Below, piece after piece: positions 33,250 through 41,738 of a stretch of 64,000 nucleotides of DNA (positions are counted from its first letter, which is position 1; the number at the start of each line of letters is the position of its first letter). This DNA is from an uncultured Eubacteriales bacterium (GTDB taxonomy: Bacteria > Bacillota > Clostridia > Christensenellales > Aristaeellaceae), in assembly GCA_900550955.1 (NCBI GenBank), contig URUF01000006.1, positions 1-64,000 on the forward strand, in the 5' to 3' direction. Under the pieces are notes generated by a model. The model was not told where the DNA came from. It did not search any database and was given only the letters and a program-made list of their open reading frames with translations. Both the position numbers and the translations under genes were made by a program.

Positions 33250-34592
33250 ATTTGGAACCCAAAAAGAACGGCGATCAGCCCCGCGTTAGCCTGCGCAAAG
33301 CGCTGAAAAGCGCTCCCCGCCATGGCTGGATGCTTTTATACCATAACTGGCCATGGAAGCTGCTCGCGCTGTTTCTGGCCGTTTGCTTATGGGCTGGCCT
33401 GATCAGCCAGGACGCTACCCTCACGCGCGAGCGCGTGTTTAACGATGTAGCCATCAGCGTAACCGGCGCGGATTCCCTGCGCCGCAACAGCGGCCTAATC
33501 GTCCTTTCCGGCCTGGAGGAAGACGCGCTTTCCGTGCGTCTGCACGTAAACGTGCCCCAGCGCGAGTACAACAGCGTGTCCGCCTCCAATTATAATCCCC
33601 GCGTGGATTTAACCCGCATTACCGGCACGGGCGAGCAAACCCTGCGGATTAACACCACCTCCACCTCCACGTATGGCACTGTGCGCGCCGTAACGCCGGA
33701 AACCCTCACCGTTGTGGTTGACGAGTATGTGACCAATTACCGCGTGCCCGTATCCATCAACCAAACAGGAGCCTATCCGCAGGGCTATTATGGCGGCGCG
33801 CCTACCGCCAACCCCTCCGTTGTAACGCTTAGCGGCCCCAAAAGCCTGGTGGATCGCATTACCCGCATCTGCGTGGACTTTGACGCTTCCCGCCTGGCTG
33901 CCAAAGAGGGCAAGGTACGCACGGCGTTGCCCATGCGCTTTTTCACCGACGAGGGCGAGGAGATAGAAAGCTCCCTGCTGGAGGTTACCAGCGCGGACGT
34001 GGTGCTGCGCACCATCATCGTGGAGCAGGAGCTGTATCCCACGCGCGCCATTCCCCTGTCCACCAAGGTGCTTACCAAGGGCGAGCCGGCGCTTGGTTAT
34101 CAGCTCAAGGGGGTTACGGTTTCGCCCAGCGTGCTGCTGGCCGCCGGGGACGCGGAAAGCCTGGGCGCCGTGGAGGCCCTGTTTATTGACGAGCCTGTGG
34201 ATATCAGCGAGCGCAGCGAATCCTTCACGGTGGAGGTACGGCTCAAAAAGCCCTCGGAGCTTGAGTACATCAGCGCCAACGCCGTTACCCTTACGGTTGA
34301 AATCGCCCCGATTACGGTTTCCCGCACGTTTGACGGGATCAAGCTGTACGCGCGCGGTATTGGCCAGGGATTGAGCGTGAAGCTGGGCGTGAAAACGCTC
34401 TCCGTGGCGCTTACGGGCCCGCAGCTGGTTGTAAATAACCTGCGCAGCGCCAACATAAGCGGCTATGTGGATGTAAGCGGGCTGGAAGCCGGGGACTACG
34501 AGCTGCCCATACAGCTGCACGTGGAGGACCGGGATATGTCCGCATTGAGCTATACGGCCACGCCGTCCACCGTTTCGGTAACGCTGGAATAA
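33246..34592 (+). CDS. cdaR: CdaA regulatory protein, YbbR domains
   Basis: A 448-residue protein with one N-terminal TM helix (residues about 35-55: WPWKLLALFLAVCLWAGLIS) and an extracytoplasmic part of about four YbbR domains; SGPKSLVDRITRICVDFDAS and LTGPQLVVNNLRSANISGYV are typical YbbR strands. CdaR binds CdaA in the membrane and tunes c-di-AMP output. AAAGGAGG precedes an ATG overlapping the cdaA stop. In most Firmicutes glmM follows; here a different gene does. Confidence 0.92.
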   Translation: MNLEPKKNGDQPRVSLRKALKSAPRHGWMLLYHNWPWKLLALFLAVCLWAGLISQDATLTRERVFNDVAISVTGADSLRRNSGLIVLSGLEEDALSVRLHVNVPQREYNSVSASNYNPRVDLTRITGTGEQTLRINTTSTSTYGTVRAVTPETLTVVVDEYVTNYRVPVSINQTGAYPQGYYGGAPTANPSVVTLSGPKSLVDRITRICVDFDASRLAAKEGKVRTALPMRFFTDEGEEIESSLLEVTSADVVLRTIIVEQELYPTRAIPLSTKVLTKGEPALGYQLKGVTVSPSVLLAAGDAESLGAVEALFIDEPVDISERSESFTVEVRLKKPSELEYISANAVTLTVEIAPITVSRTFDGIKLYARGIGQGLSVKLGVKTLSVALTGPQLVVNNLRSANISGYVDVSGLEAGDYELPIQLHVEDRDMSALSYTATPSTVSVTLE

Positions 34593-34613
34593 TTTTTTGG
34601 AAAGGAGCCGGGA

Positions 34614-35714
34614 ATGAACGGCTTTGCCAATACGCTTCTGACCCTGCTGCTAAGCTGGCTGCGGGCGTTAATCAACAACATATGGCGCGTGCTTTCCAGC
34701 GAGGATGGCGGCGCGTTCTACCAGTTTTTGTCCAAAAACTGGAAGGTCTTGGTGCTGCTTTTATGCATAGGCGGCTTTGTGATTGACCGCGTCATCTACC
34801 TATTCCGGTGGCGGCCCTATTATGTGTGGATGAGCCGGCATGGCCGCCGGCGGCGCGCGTCCGCCGCCCCTGTTGAGCCGGACGCGCCCGAGGATGCGCC
34901 TTTGGCCGCCGCGGAGCCCTATGAGCAGGAAGCGCCCTATGCCCAGCCGGAACCTTTGCCCTACGCGCCGCCTTCCGGCGGCGTCCAGGTATACGAACCC
35001 ATAAACACCTTTGCGCCGGAGGCGGAAACCCGTGTTTTTGAAGCGGCGCGCACCGGCTTCCAGCCGGAGGTTGTAAACTACGCCCCCGCCGCGCCTGACT
35101 TTGCGCCGCAAACCGCCTATATGCCCGCTCAGCCAGAGGCGCTTGAACCTGTTTTTGACGAGGAACCCGTTTGGGAGGCAGGCGCTGCCTGGCAAAACCC
35201 CGCCGAGGGGATGACGGATTCCTTTGGCATGCCCAAGCCCGAGCCCATAGCCTATATCCGGGATATGCAGGCGGGCTTTGCGCCGCCCGTGCCGCCGGAG
35301 CAGCTCTATGCGCCGCCCGCCGCCACGGCGCAGCCGCCTGTTGAGGCCGTGCATCCGGGCCTGGACGAGGCGGCCTTCCGTCAAAGCTTTGGCCTTACGC
35401 AGCCGCCGCCCATCGCCCCGCCCGGGCCCTCTTTCCCCGAGGAAGCGTGGGAGGATGAAACCGAACCCCAGGATAGCCGTTTGTTTGTGATGCGCGCGCC
35501 GGCATTTCAGCCCTTCACCGCCCGCAGCGACGGCGACGCGGGCAAGGCCCGCGGCCCGTTGGCCCGCCTGGCCAAGAAAGCGCGCGACCTTGTGGGCGGG
35601 GATGATGAGGAGAACCGTCCCACCATACACGATTTACAGTCCACGGTGGATGTGTCCCAGGCCTTTCACGAGCCGGTGTATCCCCAACCCAGGCAAGGCG
35701 GTGACGAGGAATGA
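34614..35714 (+). CDS. Membrane-anchored Pro/Ala/Glu-rich protein of unknown function
   Basis: A 366-residue protein not recognised as a known family. The first 75 residues hold two hydrophobic segments (FANTLLTLLLSWLRALI and VLVLLLCIGGFVIDRVIYLF) followed by a basic RHGRRRR stop-transfer stretch, so the rest is probably cytoplasmic. Residues about 85-310 are low-complexity and rich in Pro, Ala, Glu and Tyr, likely disordered; residues 310-366 are charged. AAAGGAG precedes the ATG. It lies in the cdaA-cdaR operon where glmM usually sits and overlaps the P-loop ATPase gene by ATGA. A scaffold or adaptor role is possible. Confidence 0.75.
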   Translation: MNGFANTLLTLLLSWLRALINNIWRVLSSEDGGAFYQFLSKNWKVLVLLLCIGGFVIDRVIYLFRWRPYYVWMSRHGRRRRASAAPVEPDAPEDAPLAAAEPYEQEAPYAQPEPLPYAPPSGGVQVYEPINTFAPEAETRVFEAARTGFQPEVVNYAPAAPDFAPQTAYMPAQPEALEPVFDEEPVWEAGAAWQNPAEGMTDSFGMPKPEPIAYIRDMQAGFAPPVPPEQLYAPPAATAQPPVEAVHPGLDEAAFRQSFGLTQPPPIAPPGPSFPEEAWEDETEPQDSRLFVMRAPAFQPFTARSDGDAGKARGPLARLAKKARDLVGGDDEENRPTIHDLQSTVDVSQAFHEPVYPQPRQGGDEE

Positions 35715-36409
35715 GCTATCCCTTCGGCAGCCGCTACACCATTTTGGTGGGCAACTACGGAAGCGGCAAAACGGAGCTTTCCATCGCCATCGCCCGCCGT
35801 TTGCGCGCACAAAAGCAGGGCCGCGTGGCGCTGGTAGATCTGGATATCGTCAATCCCTATTTTCGCAGCGCGGAGCAGCGCGCGCTATTGGAAGGCGAGG
35901 GCATAGAGGTGTATATGCCCTCCTTTGCTATGTCCACGGTGGATATTCCCGCCCTGCCTGCGGCCATTCAGGCGGTATTTGAGCAGCCCTTCGCCCATGT
36001 GGTGATCGACGTGGGCGGCGACGATACAGGGGCCACCGCGCTGGGCCGCTATGCGCCCTATTTGGCCCGGGTGCGCGGCGAAACCAGCGTGCTTTACGTA
36101 GTAAACCCCTGCCGTCCCCTAAGCGGCACGGCGGATGAGATCGCCGCGTTGTTTTCGCTCATTGCGCGCCAGGCGCGGCTTACGCCGGATTGCCTGGTGA
36201 ACAACGCCAATTTGCAGGAGCAAACCACCCCGGAGGTGCTCATCCAGGCGCAGGAAACGCTCATGCAGGCCTCTGCAAGGCTTGGCGCACCGCTTGCCAT
36301 GGTTGCGGGACGCGAGGCGCTTCGCGCCGCGCTGCCTGCGGAAATGCAGGCCATGTACTTTGCCTTTGAGCCCCTGATGAAACCCGAATGGCTGGTGGAC
36401 GCGCCATGA
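35711..36409 (+). CDS. MinD/CobQ-like P-loop ATPase
   Basis: A 232-residue protein with Walker A VGNYGSGKTELS (residues 12-23), an A'-type strand VALVDLDIVNPYF, and a Walker B-like VVIDVGGDD near residue 97. The DLDIVNPYFR segment recalls SIMIBI-class ATPases, but no partner-defining motif is visible and it lacks the deviant KGG Walker A of MinD/ParA. It starts within the stop of the preceding gene and ends within the start of the following one, so all three are translationally coupled. Function unknown. Confidence 0.75.
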   Translation: MSYPFGSRYTILVGNYGSGKTELSIAIARRLRAQKQGRVALVDLDIVNPYFRSAEQRALLEGEGIEVYMPSFAMSTVDIPALPAAIQAVFEQPFAHVVIDVGGDDTGATALGRYAPYLARVRGETSVLYVVNPCRPLSGTADEIAALFSLIARQARLTPDCLVNNANLQEQTTPEVLIQAQETLMQASARLGAPLAMVAGREALRAALPAEMQAMYFAFEPLMKPEWLVDAP

Positions 36410-37761
36410 ACTATCCCCTGCCCGAGGCGTTTGCAGCCCGTATGCGCGCCCAGCTCGGTCCCGAGGCGGACGCGTATTTTGCCGCTTTGGAGGCCCCCTA
36501 TCTGCGCGGCCTGCGCCTGAACCCGCGCAAGCCGCTGCCGGCCCAGGCGCAAAGCATGGTGGACGGCCTTTTGGAGCCCATTCCGTGGTGCGCCGCGTTT
36601 GGGCGCTATCTCTCCCTGGAAAGCGCCGCGGGGTCCGACCCGCTGCATGAGGCGGGCGCGTATTATTTGCAGGAGCCCAGCGCCATGGCCCCTGTAAGCG
36701 TGCTTGCGCCCAGACCCGGCGAACGCGTGCTGGATTTTTGCGCGGCCCCCGGCGGCAAAAGCACGCAAATCGCCGGCGCGCTGAAGGGCGAAGGGCTGCT
36801 GGTATGCAACGAGCCCGTGCCGGGCCGCGCCAAAATTCTAAGCCGCAATATTGAACGTATGGGCGTGGAAAACGCGCTGGTGGTAAGCGCAGAGCCCGAA
36901 ACCCTCGCGCCGCTGTGGGAGGAGGCGTTCGACGCGGTTTTGGTGGACGCGCCGTGCAGCGGGGAGGGCATGTTCCGCCGCCATCCCGAAACGCGAAAGG
37001 AATGGACGGCGCAATCCCCCGCCGGCTGCGCCGCGCGGCAAAGCCGCATCCTTGCCTGCGCGGCGCGCATGCTGCGTCCCGGGGGCAGGCTGGTATACAG
37101 CACCTGCACCCTCAACCAAGAGGAAAACGAGCAGGTTGTTGCCGGGGCGCTTCGCGCCCATGCCGGTTTGTATACCATGCCCTTTTCCCTGCCCGTGGAC
37201 GGCGGACGCGTATGGGACGCGCCGGAGGGCATGCTGCGCCTTTACCCGCACAAGCTGCGCGGCGAGGGGCATTTTGTGGCCCTGCTGGGCAAGCGCGGGC
37301 AAGCCGCAGATGGCGGGCCCTTTGCCCCGGCGGCCAACCGGCTCGCCGCGCCGAACAAGCCTTTGCTCGCGGCCTATAACGCGTTTGCAAAGCCGTTTCA
37401 TCCCGCCCGCCTGCCGGAGGCAAACGCGCAATTTGGCGCTTTCCTGATAAGCTGCCCCGAGCTGCCGCCGCTGGACGGCGTCAAGGTGCTGCGCGCGGGC
37501 ATTCAGCTTGGCGCGCTCAAGGGCAAGGCGTTTGCGCCGGATCACGCGCTGGCCATGGCGCTGCCCCTGCCCCTTGCGCTGCCCGCGCTCCCGCTCACCC
37601 GCGAGCAGGCGCTCCTTTACCAGCGCGGCGAAACGCTGCCCGCGCCCGACGCGCTTACCGGCTACGCGCTGGCAACCTATATGGGGCTGGCGCTGGGCTT
37701 TGGCAAGGCCAGCGGCGGGCAATTCAAAAACCACTATCCAAAGGGCCTGCGCAGGCCCTAA
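36406..37761 (+). CDS. RsmF-like RNA (cytosine-C5)-methyltransferase
   Basis: A 451-residue NOL1/NOP2/Sun-type m5C RNA methyltransferase. The N-terminal part contains EAGAYYLQEPSAMAPVSVL; the SAM motif is VLDFCAAPGGKSTQIAG; the two Cys of the mechanism are in VLVDAPCSGEGMFRRHP (motif IV) and LVYSTCTLNQEENE (motif VI). The C-terminal 150 residues (from LLAAYNAFAKPFHPARL) form the RNA-binding region typical of RsmF-type proteins in Firmicutes. The exact rRNA position cannot be fixed. ATGA overlap with the upstream gene. Confidence 0.9.
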   Translation: MNYPLPEAFAARMRAQLGPEADAYFAALEAPYLRGLRLNPRKPLPAQAQSMVDGLLEPIPWCAAFGRYLSLESAAGSDPLHEAGAYYLQEPSAMAPVSVLAPRPGERVLDFCAAPGGKSTQIAGALKGEGLLVCNEPVPGRAKILSRNIERMGVENALVVSAEPETLAPLWEEAFDAVLVDAPCSGEGMFRRHPETRKEWTAQSPAGCAARQSRILACAARMLRPGGRLVYSTCTLNQEENEQVVAGALRAHAGLYTMPFSLPVDGGRVWDAPEGMLRLYPHKLRGEGHFVALLGKRGQAADGGPFAPAANRLAAPNKPLLAAYNAFAKPFHPARLPEANAQFGAFLISCPELPPLDGVKVLRAGIQLGALKGKAFAPDHALAMALPLPLALPALPLTREQALLYQRGETLPAPDALTGYALATYMGLALGFGKASGGQFKNHYPKGLRRP

Positions 37762-37779
37762 CCCAAAGGAGAACCCGCC

Positions 37780-38715
37780 ATGCAATACATCCGTTTGAAG
37801 GGGATTGACCTGCCTGTTTCCCGCCTGTGCGTGGGCGGCTGCCCTGCAGGGGAATACGGCTGGGGCAAGGTGGATCACGCGCAAATCGAAAGCGCAATCC
37901 GCCGCGCCTACGAGCTGGGCCTTACTTTTTTCGATACCGCCGATACCTACGGCCTGGGCCGTTCAGAGCAAAACATGGGCGAGGTCCTTCATCCCGTGCG
38001 CGACCGCGTGGTAATCGCCACCAAGTTCGGCGTGCGTGTGGAGGGCGGCAAAACCTTCTACGATAATTCTCCCGCCTATATCGACCGCGCGCTTGGCGAA
38101 AGCCTGAAGCGCCTGAATACCGATTATATCGATCTATACCAGGTGCATTATCTGGACGGGCGCACCCCCGTGGACGAGCTGATGGAGGCGCTTATCCGCC
38201 ACAAGCGCAGCGGTAAAATACGCGCCATCGGGCTAAGCAACATCACGCCGGAGCAGGCGAAGGCCTTTGCGCCGTATGCGCAGAAAATCGCCACGTTTCA
38301 AAACCATTACAGCCTGGCGCACCGGGACGGCGAGGCCGCCATGCGCCAAAGCGCCCAAATCCTTTCCGCCGCTCCCCTCACGTGGGGCAGCCTGGGCCAG
38401 GGCGTCTTAACGGGCAAGTATGGCGCGGATGTGCATTTTGATAAGGACGACCGCCGCAGCCGTGCCGTGTACGATAACTTCTACGGGGATAAGCTGCAAA
38501 AGAACCTGCGTATTGTGGAAACCATGCGCCCCATCGCGGAGGCGCACGGCGTGCCCGTGGCCGCCGTAGCCGTGCGTTGGATTTTGGATCATCTTCCCGG
38601 CAGCGTGGTCATCGCGGGCATGAAAACCCCCGCGCAGGCGCAAAGCAACGCCATCGCCCTGGGCTTTTCGCTTACGCAGGCGGAGCTTGCCGCGCTTGAC
38701 GGGGTTTCGCGGTAA
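37780..38715 (+). CDS. Aldo/keto reductase
   Basis: A 311-residue NADPH-dependent oxidoreductase with a TIM barrel. The catalytic tetrad is recognisable: Asp and Tyr in FFDTADTYGLGRSEQ (residues about 48-62), Lys in IATKFGV and His in YQVHYLDG. PLTWGSLGQGVLTGKYG and VVIAGMKTPAQAQSN form the cofactor-binding end. It follows the RsmF-like gene by 18 bases with AAAGGAG, and is closed by a bidirectional terminator. Substrate unknown. Confidence 0.93.
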   Translation: MQYIRLKGIDLPVSRLCVGGCPAGEYGWGKVDHAQIESAIRRAYELGLTFFDTADTYGLGRSEQNMGEVLHPVRDRVVIATKFGVRVEGGKTFYDNSPAYIDRALGESLKRLNTDYIDLYQVHYLDGRTPVDELMEALIRHKRSGKIRAIGLSNITPEQAKAFAPYAQKIATFQNHYSLAHRDGEAAMRQSAQILSAAPLTWGSLGQGVLTGKYGADVHFDKDDRRSRAVYDNFYGDKLQKNLRIVETMRPIAEAHGVPVAAVAVRWILDHLPGSVVIAGMKTPAQAQSNAIALGFSLTQAELAALDGVSR

Positions 38716-38731
38716 GCTTTTATAGATTGTG

Positions 38732-38771
38732 AAACGGGCCCGGGGCTTGATAAAAAGCTCCGGGCCCGTTT
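38732..38771. terminator. Bidirectional terminator between convergent operons
   Basis: AAACGGGCCCGG and CCGGGCCCGTTT pair around a GCTT/AAGC extension; the A and T ends allow use on both strands. It separates the cdaA operon from the acyl-CoA synthetase gene. Confidence 0.8.
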
Positions 38772-38783
38772 GCCGTTTCAGGC

Positions 38784-40943
38784 TCATTTCAGGTACAGGT
38801 TCATCAAATCCGCGTCATACTCCTGATCGCCGATGCGGAAGAAACTGCGGTAGGTGCCTATGCGCTCAAAGCCCATCTTCTGATACAGGTTGATGGCGCT
38901 GGCATTGTCGGAGCGCACCTCCAGCTCGATCACTTCGATGCCCCCGGCGCGCGCGTGCTCGATCAGCCGGTTCATCATTTGGGTGCCCACGCCGCGGTGC
39001 CAGAACTTTTGCCGAACGCTGATTGCCAGCGCCGCGCGGTGCGAGGCGCGTCCGTGCATGCCCTTCAGCGACGCCACGGAGGCAAGCTCCGCGCCGATGT
39101 AGCCCACCAGCATCACGCTCTTGCCGCTCACCGCGCCGATATAGGCCTGCTCATCCTCCACGGTCATATGTGCAAAGCCATCCGCGCCAAACATCAGGTT
39201 ATCGGATTCGCCGCCCACCCGGTTTAGATATGCCAGCATGGCCTGCGCATCCTCCGGCCGCGCCTTGCGCACAATCAGGCGCTCCGCGCCCGTGCCGGCG
39301 TCCGTATTGCGAATCAGCTTGCGCTGAATTTTGCCGCTGATGGTTTTGGGCAGCTCGTCCACAAACTCCACAATGCGCGGGTATTTATAGGGAGCCGTTA
39401 CCTTTTTCACATGGTTTTGCAGCTCCTTAATGAGCGCTTCGCTGGGTTCGTAGCCCCTGTTTTTCACCAGCACCACGGTGGCCTTCACCACCTGGCCGCG
39501 GTCGGGATGCGGCACGGCGGTCACGGCGCATTCCAGCACGGCGGGGTGCGTAAGCAGCGCGCTTTCCACCTCAAACGGCCCAATGCGGTATCCGCTGGAC
39601 TTGATCACATCGTCGCTGCGGCCGATGAAGTTGAAATACCCGTCCACATCGCGCCAGGCCATATCGCCGGTATGGTACATGCCGTCATAAAACACCGCGT
39701 CCGTCTGCTCCTGGTTGCGGTAATAGCCCAAAAACAGCCCGGCGGGATGGCCCTTATCCAGCCTTACAACAATCTCGCCCTCCACGCCGTCCTCCACATC
39801 GTGGCCCTGCTCGTCCACCAAGGCGATGTCATAGGCGGGAGAGGGGCGGCCCGTGCTGCCGGTTTTGGGCTCCATCCACTTGCTGGTCATCAAAAGCGGC
39901 GTGGTTTCGCTCTGGCCAAAGCCCTCGTGGATTTTTACCCCGGTCTGGCGGTAGAACTGCTCGTACACCTCGGGATTGAGCGCCTCGCCCGCGCAGTTGG
40001 CCCAGCGCAGGGCGCTCAGGTCATAGCGGCTCAAATCCTCCTTAATCATGAAGCGGTACACCGTCGGCGGCGCGCAGAAGCTGGTAACGCGATACTTTGC
40101 GAGCATCCTTAGCAGATCCGGCGCAATAAAACGGTCAAAGTCGTACACAAACAGCGTCGCGCCGCAAATCCACTGCCCGTACAGCTTTCCCCAGCCGGCC
40201 TTGGCCCAGCCCGTATCGGCCACGGCGATGTGGATATCGCCGTCGCCCAGGTTATGCCAATAATACGCCGTTACCGTCTGCGCAAGGGGATAGGTCCAGC
40301 TGTGCGCCGCCATTTTGGGCATGCCGGTGGTGCCGCTGGTAAAGTACATGAGCATGATATCGTCGTTATTGGGCAGCTCCTGCGGCTTTTCCCATACATC
40401 GGAGGCGGCGGAAAGCGCCTCGTCAAAATCAAGGAAGCCTTCGGCCCGGCCCAGCGTAAACAGCGCCTCCAGCGTATCGCACTCCTTGGCGGCGGTCAGC
40501 ACATTGGCGCGCACCTCCGGCTCCTCCACGCATATCACGGCGCGCGCGCTGGACGCCTGCACGCGGTACACAATATCCTTTTTCTGCAGCTGCGCCGTGG
40601 CGGGAATCAGCACGCAGCCCACCTTGAGCAGGCCCACCGCCGCCACCCAATACTGCCAGCGGCGCTTGAGCATCAAAACAACCGGGTCGCCCTTTGCAAG
40701 GCCATGCGCCCGAAACACATTGGCGGCCTGGTTGCTCATACGGCTGATATCGCCAAAGGTAAAGGAGCGCTCGTTCCCCTTCACATCGCACCAGATGAGC
40801 GCGCGTTTTTCGGGCGAAATGCGCGCGTATTCGTCCACAATGTCATAGGCAAAGTGGAAGCGCGGGGGCACGGTTAAGGTAAAGTTTTTTTCAAAATCTT
40901 CCTGAGAGGTCAAGTCGGTACGGATATAACGGTCAGCCAGCAT
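38784..40943 (-). CDS. Acyl-CoA synthetase (AMP-forming) fused to a GNAT acetyltransferase
   Basis: A 719-residue two-domain protein. Residues 1-545 are a medium-chain-type acyl-CoA synthetase: A3 motif YFTSGTTGMPK (200-210), HEGFGQSETTPL, YHTGDMAWRDVDGYF, GRSDDVIKSSGYRIGP and the A10 motif PKTISGKIQRK with the catalytic Lys at about 538. Residues about 556-719 are a GNAT domain with the acetyl-CoA loop FWHRGVGTQMM and the end motif NASAINLYQKMGFERIG. Protein acetyltransferases inactivate such synthetases by acetylating the A10 Lys; here donor and target may be one chain. The start MLADRYIRTDL matches family N-termini; GGAG is 12 bases upstream. It follows the cupin/HTH gene. Confidence 0.93.
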   Translation of the reverse strand: MLADRYIRTDLTSQEDFEKNFTLTVPPRFHFAYDIVDEYARISPEKRALIWCDVKGNERSFTFGDISRMSNQAANVFRAHGLAKGDPVVLMLKRRWQYWVAAVGLLKVGCVLIPATAQLQKKDIVYRVQASSARAVICVEEPEVRANVLTAAKECDTLEALFTLGRAEGFLDFDEALSAASDVWEKPQELPNNDDIMLMYFTSGTTGMPKMAAHSWTYPLAQTVTAYYWHNLGDGDIHIAVADTGWAKAGWGKLYGQWICGATLFVYDFDRFIAPDLLRMLAKYRVTSFCAPPTVYRFMIKEDLSRYDLSALRWANCAGEALNPEVYEQFYRQTGVKIHEGFGQSETTPLLMTSKWMEPKTGSTGRPSPAYDIALVDEQGHDVEDGVEGEIVVRLDKGHPAGLFLGYYRNQEQTDAVFYDGMYHTGDMAWRDVDGYFNFIGRSDDVIKSSGYRIGPFEVESALLTHPAVLECAVTAVPHPDRGQVVKATVVLVKNRGYEPSEALIKELQNHVKKVTAPYKYPRIVEFVDELPKTISGKIQRKLIRNTDAGTGAERLIVRKARPEDAQAMLAYLNRVGGESDNLMFGADGFAHMTVEDEQAYIGAVSGKSVMLVGYIGAELASVASLKGMHGRASHRAALAISVRQKFWHRGVGTQMMNRLIEHARAGGIEVIELEVRSDNASAINLYQKMGFERIGTYRSFFRIGDQEYDADLMNLYLK

Positions 40944-40989
40944 ACGGTTTTCATACTCCTTCGCTGCGGCGGACAAACAGCCCAAACGT

Positions 40990-41547
40990 TTAGGGAATCA
41001 CAATCGCCAAAAACTGCACCGGCTCGCCGCCCACGGCCTCCATGGCATGGGGCGTGCGCGAATCGTAATACACGCTGTCGCCGGGGTGCAAAACCACATC
41101 GTTTTTGCCAATGATAATATGCATGGTGCCCGAAAGGATGTAGTCAAACTCCTGCCCATCGTGGCTGTTGGGCACAAGGGTTTTGTTATCCTCGGGGGCT
41201 ACGGTTACATACATGGGCTCAATCTTTCGGTGTACAAAGTTATACGCCAGGTTGCGGTACACGTACTGGTCATGGCAGCTGGTTTCCACCTGGCCCTTGC
41301 CGGCGCGGGTTACGCTAAGCACGTTCAGACGGGGCGCTTCGCCGGTTAACAGCTCCGTCATGTCCACATGAAAGACTTCGCCGATCTTCACCAGAAAGCT
41401 GATGGGCATGTCTACTTCGCCGCTCTCATATTTGCGGTACTCGTCCACGGGTACGTTCAATGCCTCGGCCATTTGCTCGACGGTGTAGTCCGAGATTTCG
41501 CGAAGGTCCAAAATTCGCATGGCGACTTGCTTCACAGGATCGGACAT
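40990..41547 (-). CDS. XRE-family regulator with C-terminal cupin domain
   Basis: A 185-residue protein: N-terminal helix-turn-helix (residues about 8-65, YTVEQMAEALNVPVDEYRKYESG) and C-terminal cupin (about 105-180, NSHDGQEFDYILSGTMHIIIG, LHPGDSVYYDSRTPHAMEAV). Such HTH-cupin proteins sense small molecules and often sit before AMP-forming acyl-CoA synthetase genes in Clostridia, as here, so control of that gene is likely. AAGGAGG precedes the ATG; its promoter is at 41592-41621. Confidence 0.9.
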   Translation of the reverse strand: MSDPVKQVAMRILDLREISDYTVEQMAEALNVPVDEYRKYESGEVDMPISFLVKIGEVFHVDMTELLTGEAPRLNVLSVTRAGKGQVETSCHDQYVYRNLAYNFVHRKIEPMYVTVAPEDNKTLVPNSHDGQEFDYILSGTMHIIIGKNDVVLHPGDSVYYDSRTPHAMEAVGGEPVQFLAIVIP

Positions 41548-41591
41548 AACGGGTGCGCCTCCTTTTTGCCCCATCTGGGCTGCTTTGGCGT

Positions 41592-41621
41592 ATTATAGCA
41601 CAGAAGCGTCCGGCGGCGCAA
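41592..41621 (-). promoter_or_regulatory. Promoter of the cupin-regulator/synthetase operon
   Basis: TTGCGC, 18-base spacer, perfect TATAAT on the minus strand. Confidence 0.55.
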
Positions 41622-41738
41622 CCAAAAAAACGCCCCAGCTTCAACACCCAACCTTCACATAACCGTCATGCATTGGAAAGAAAGGCCCCTTACCATAAAA
41701 CGGTACGAAGCATTACCCCTGTGTAAGGAGGAACGTTC

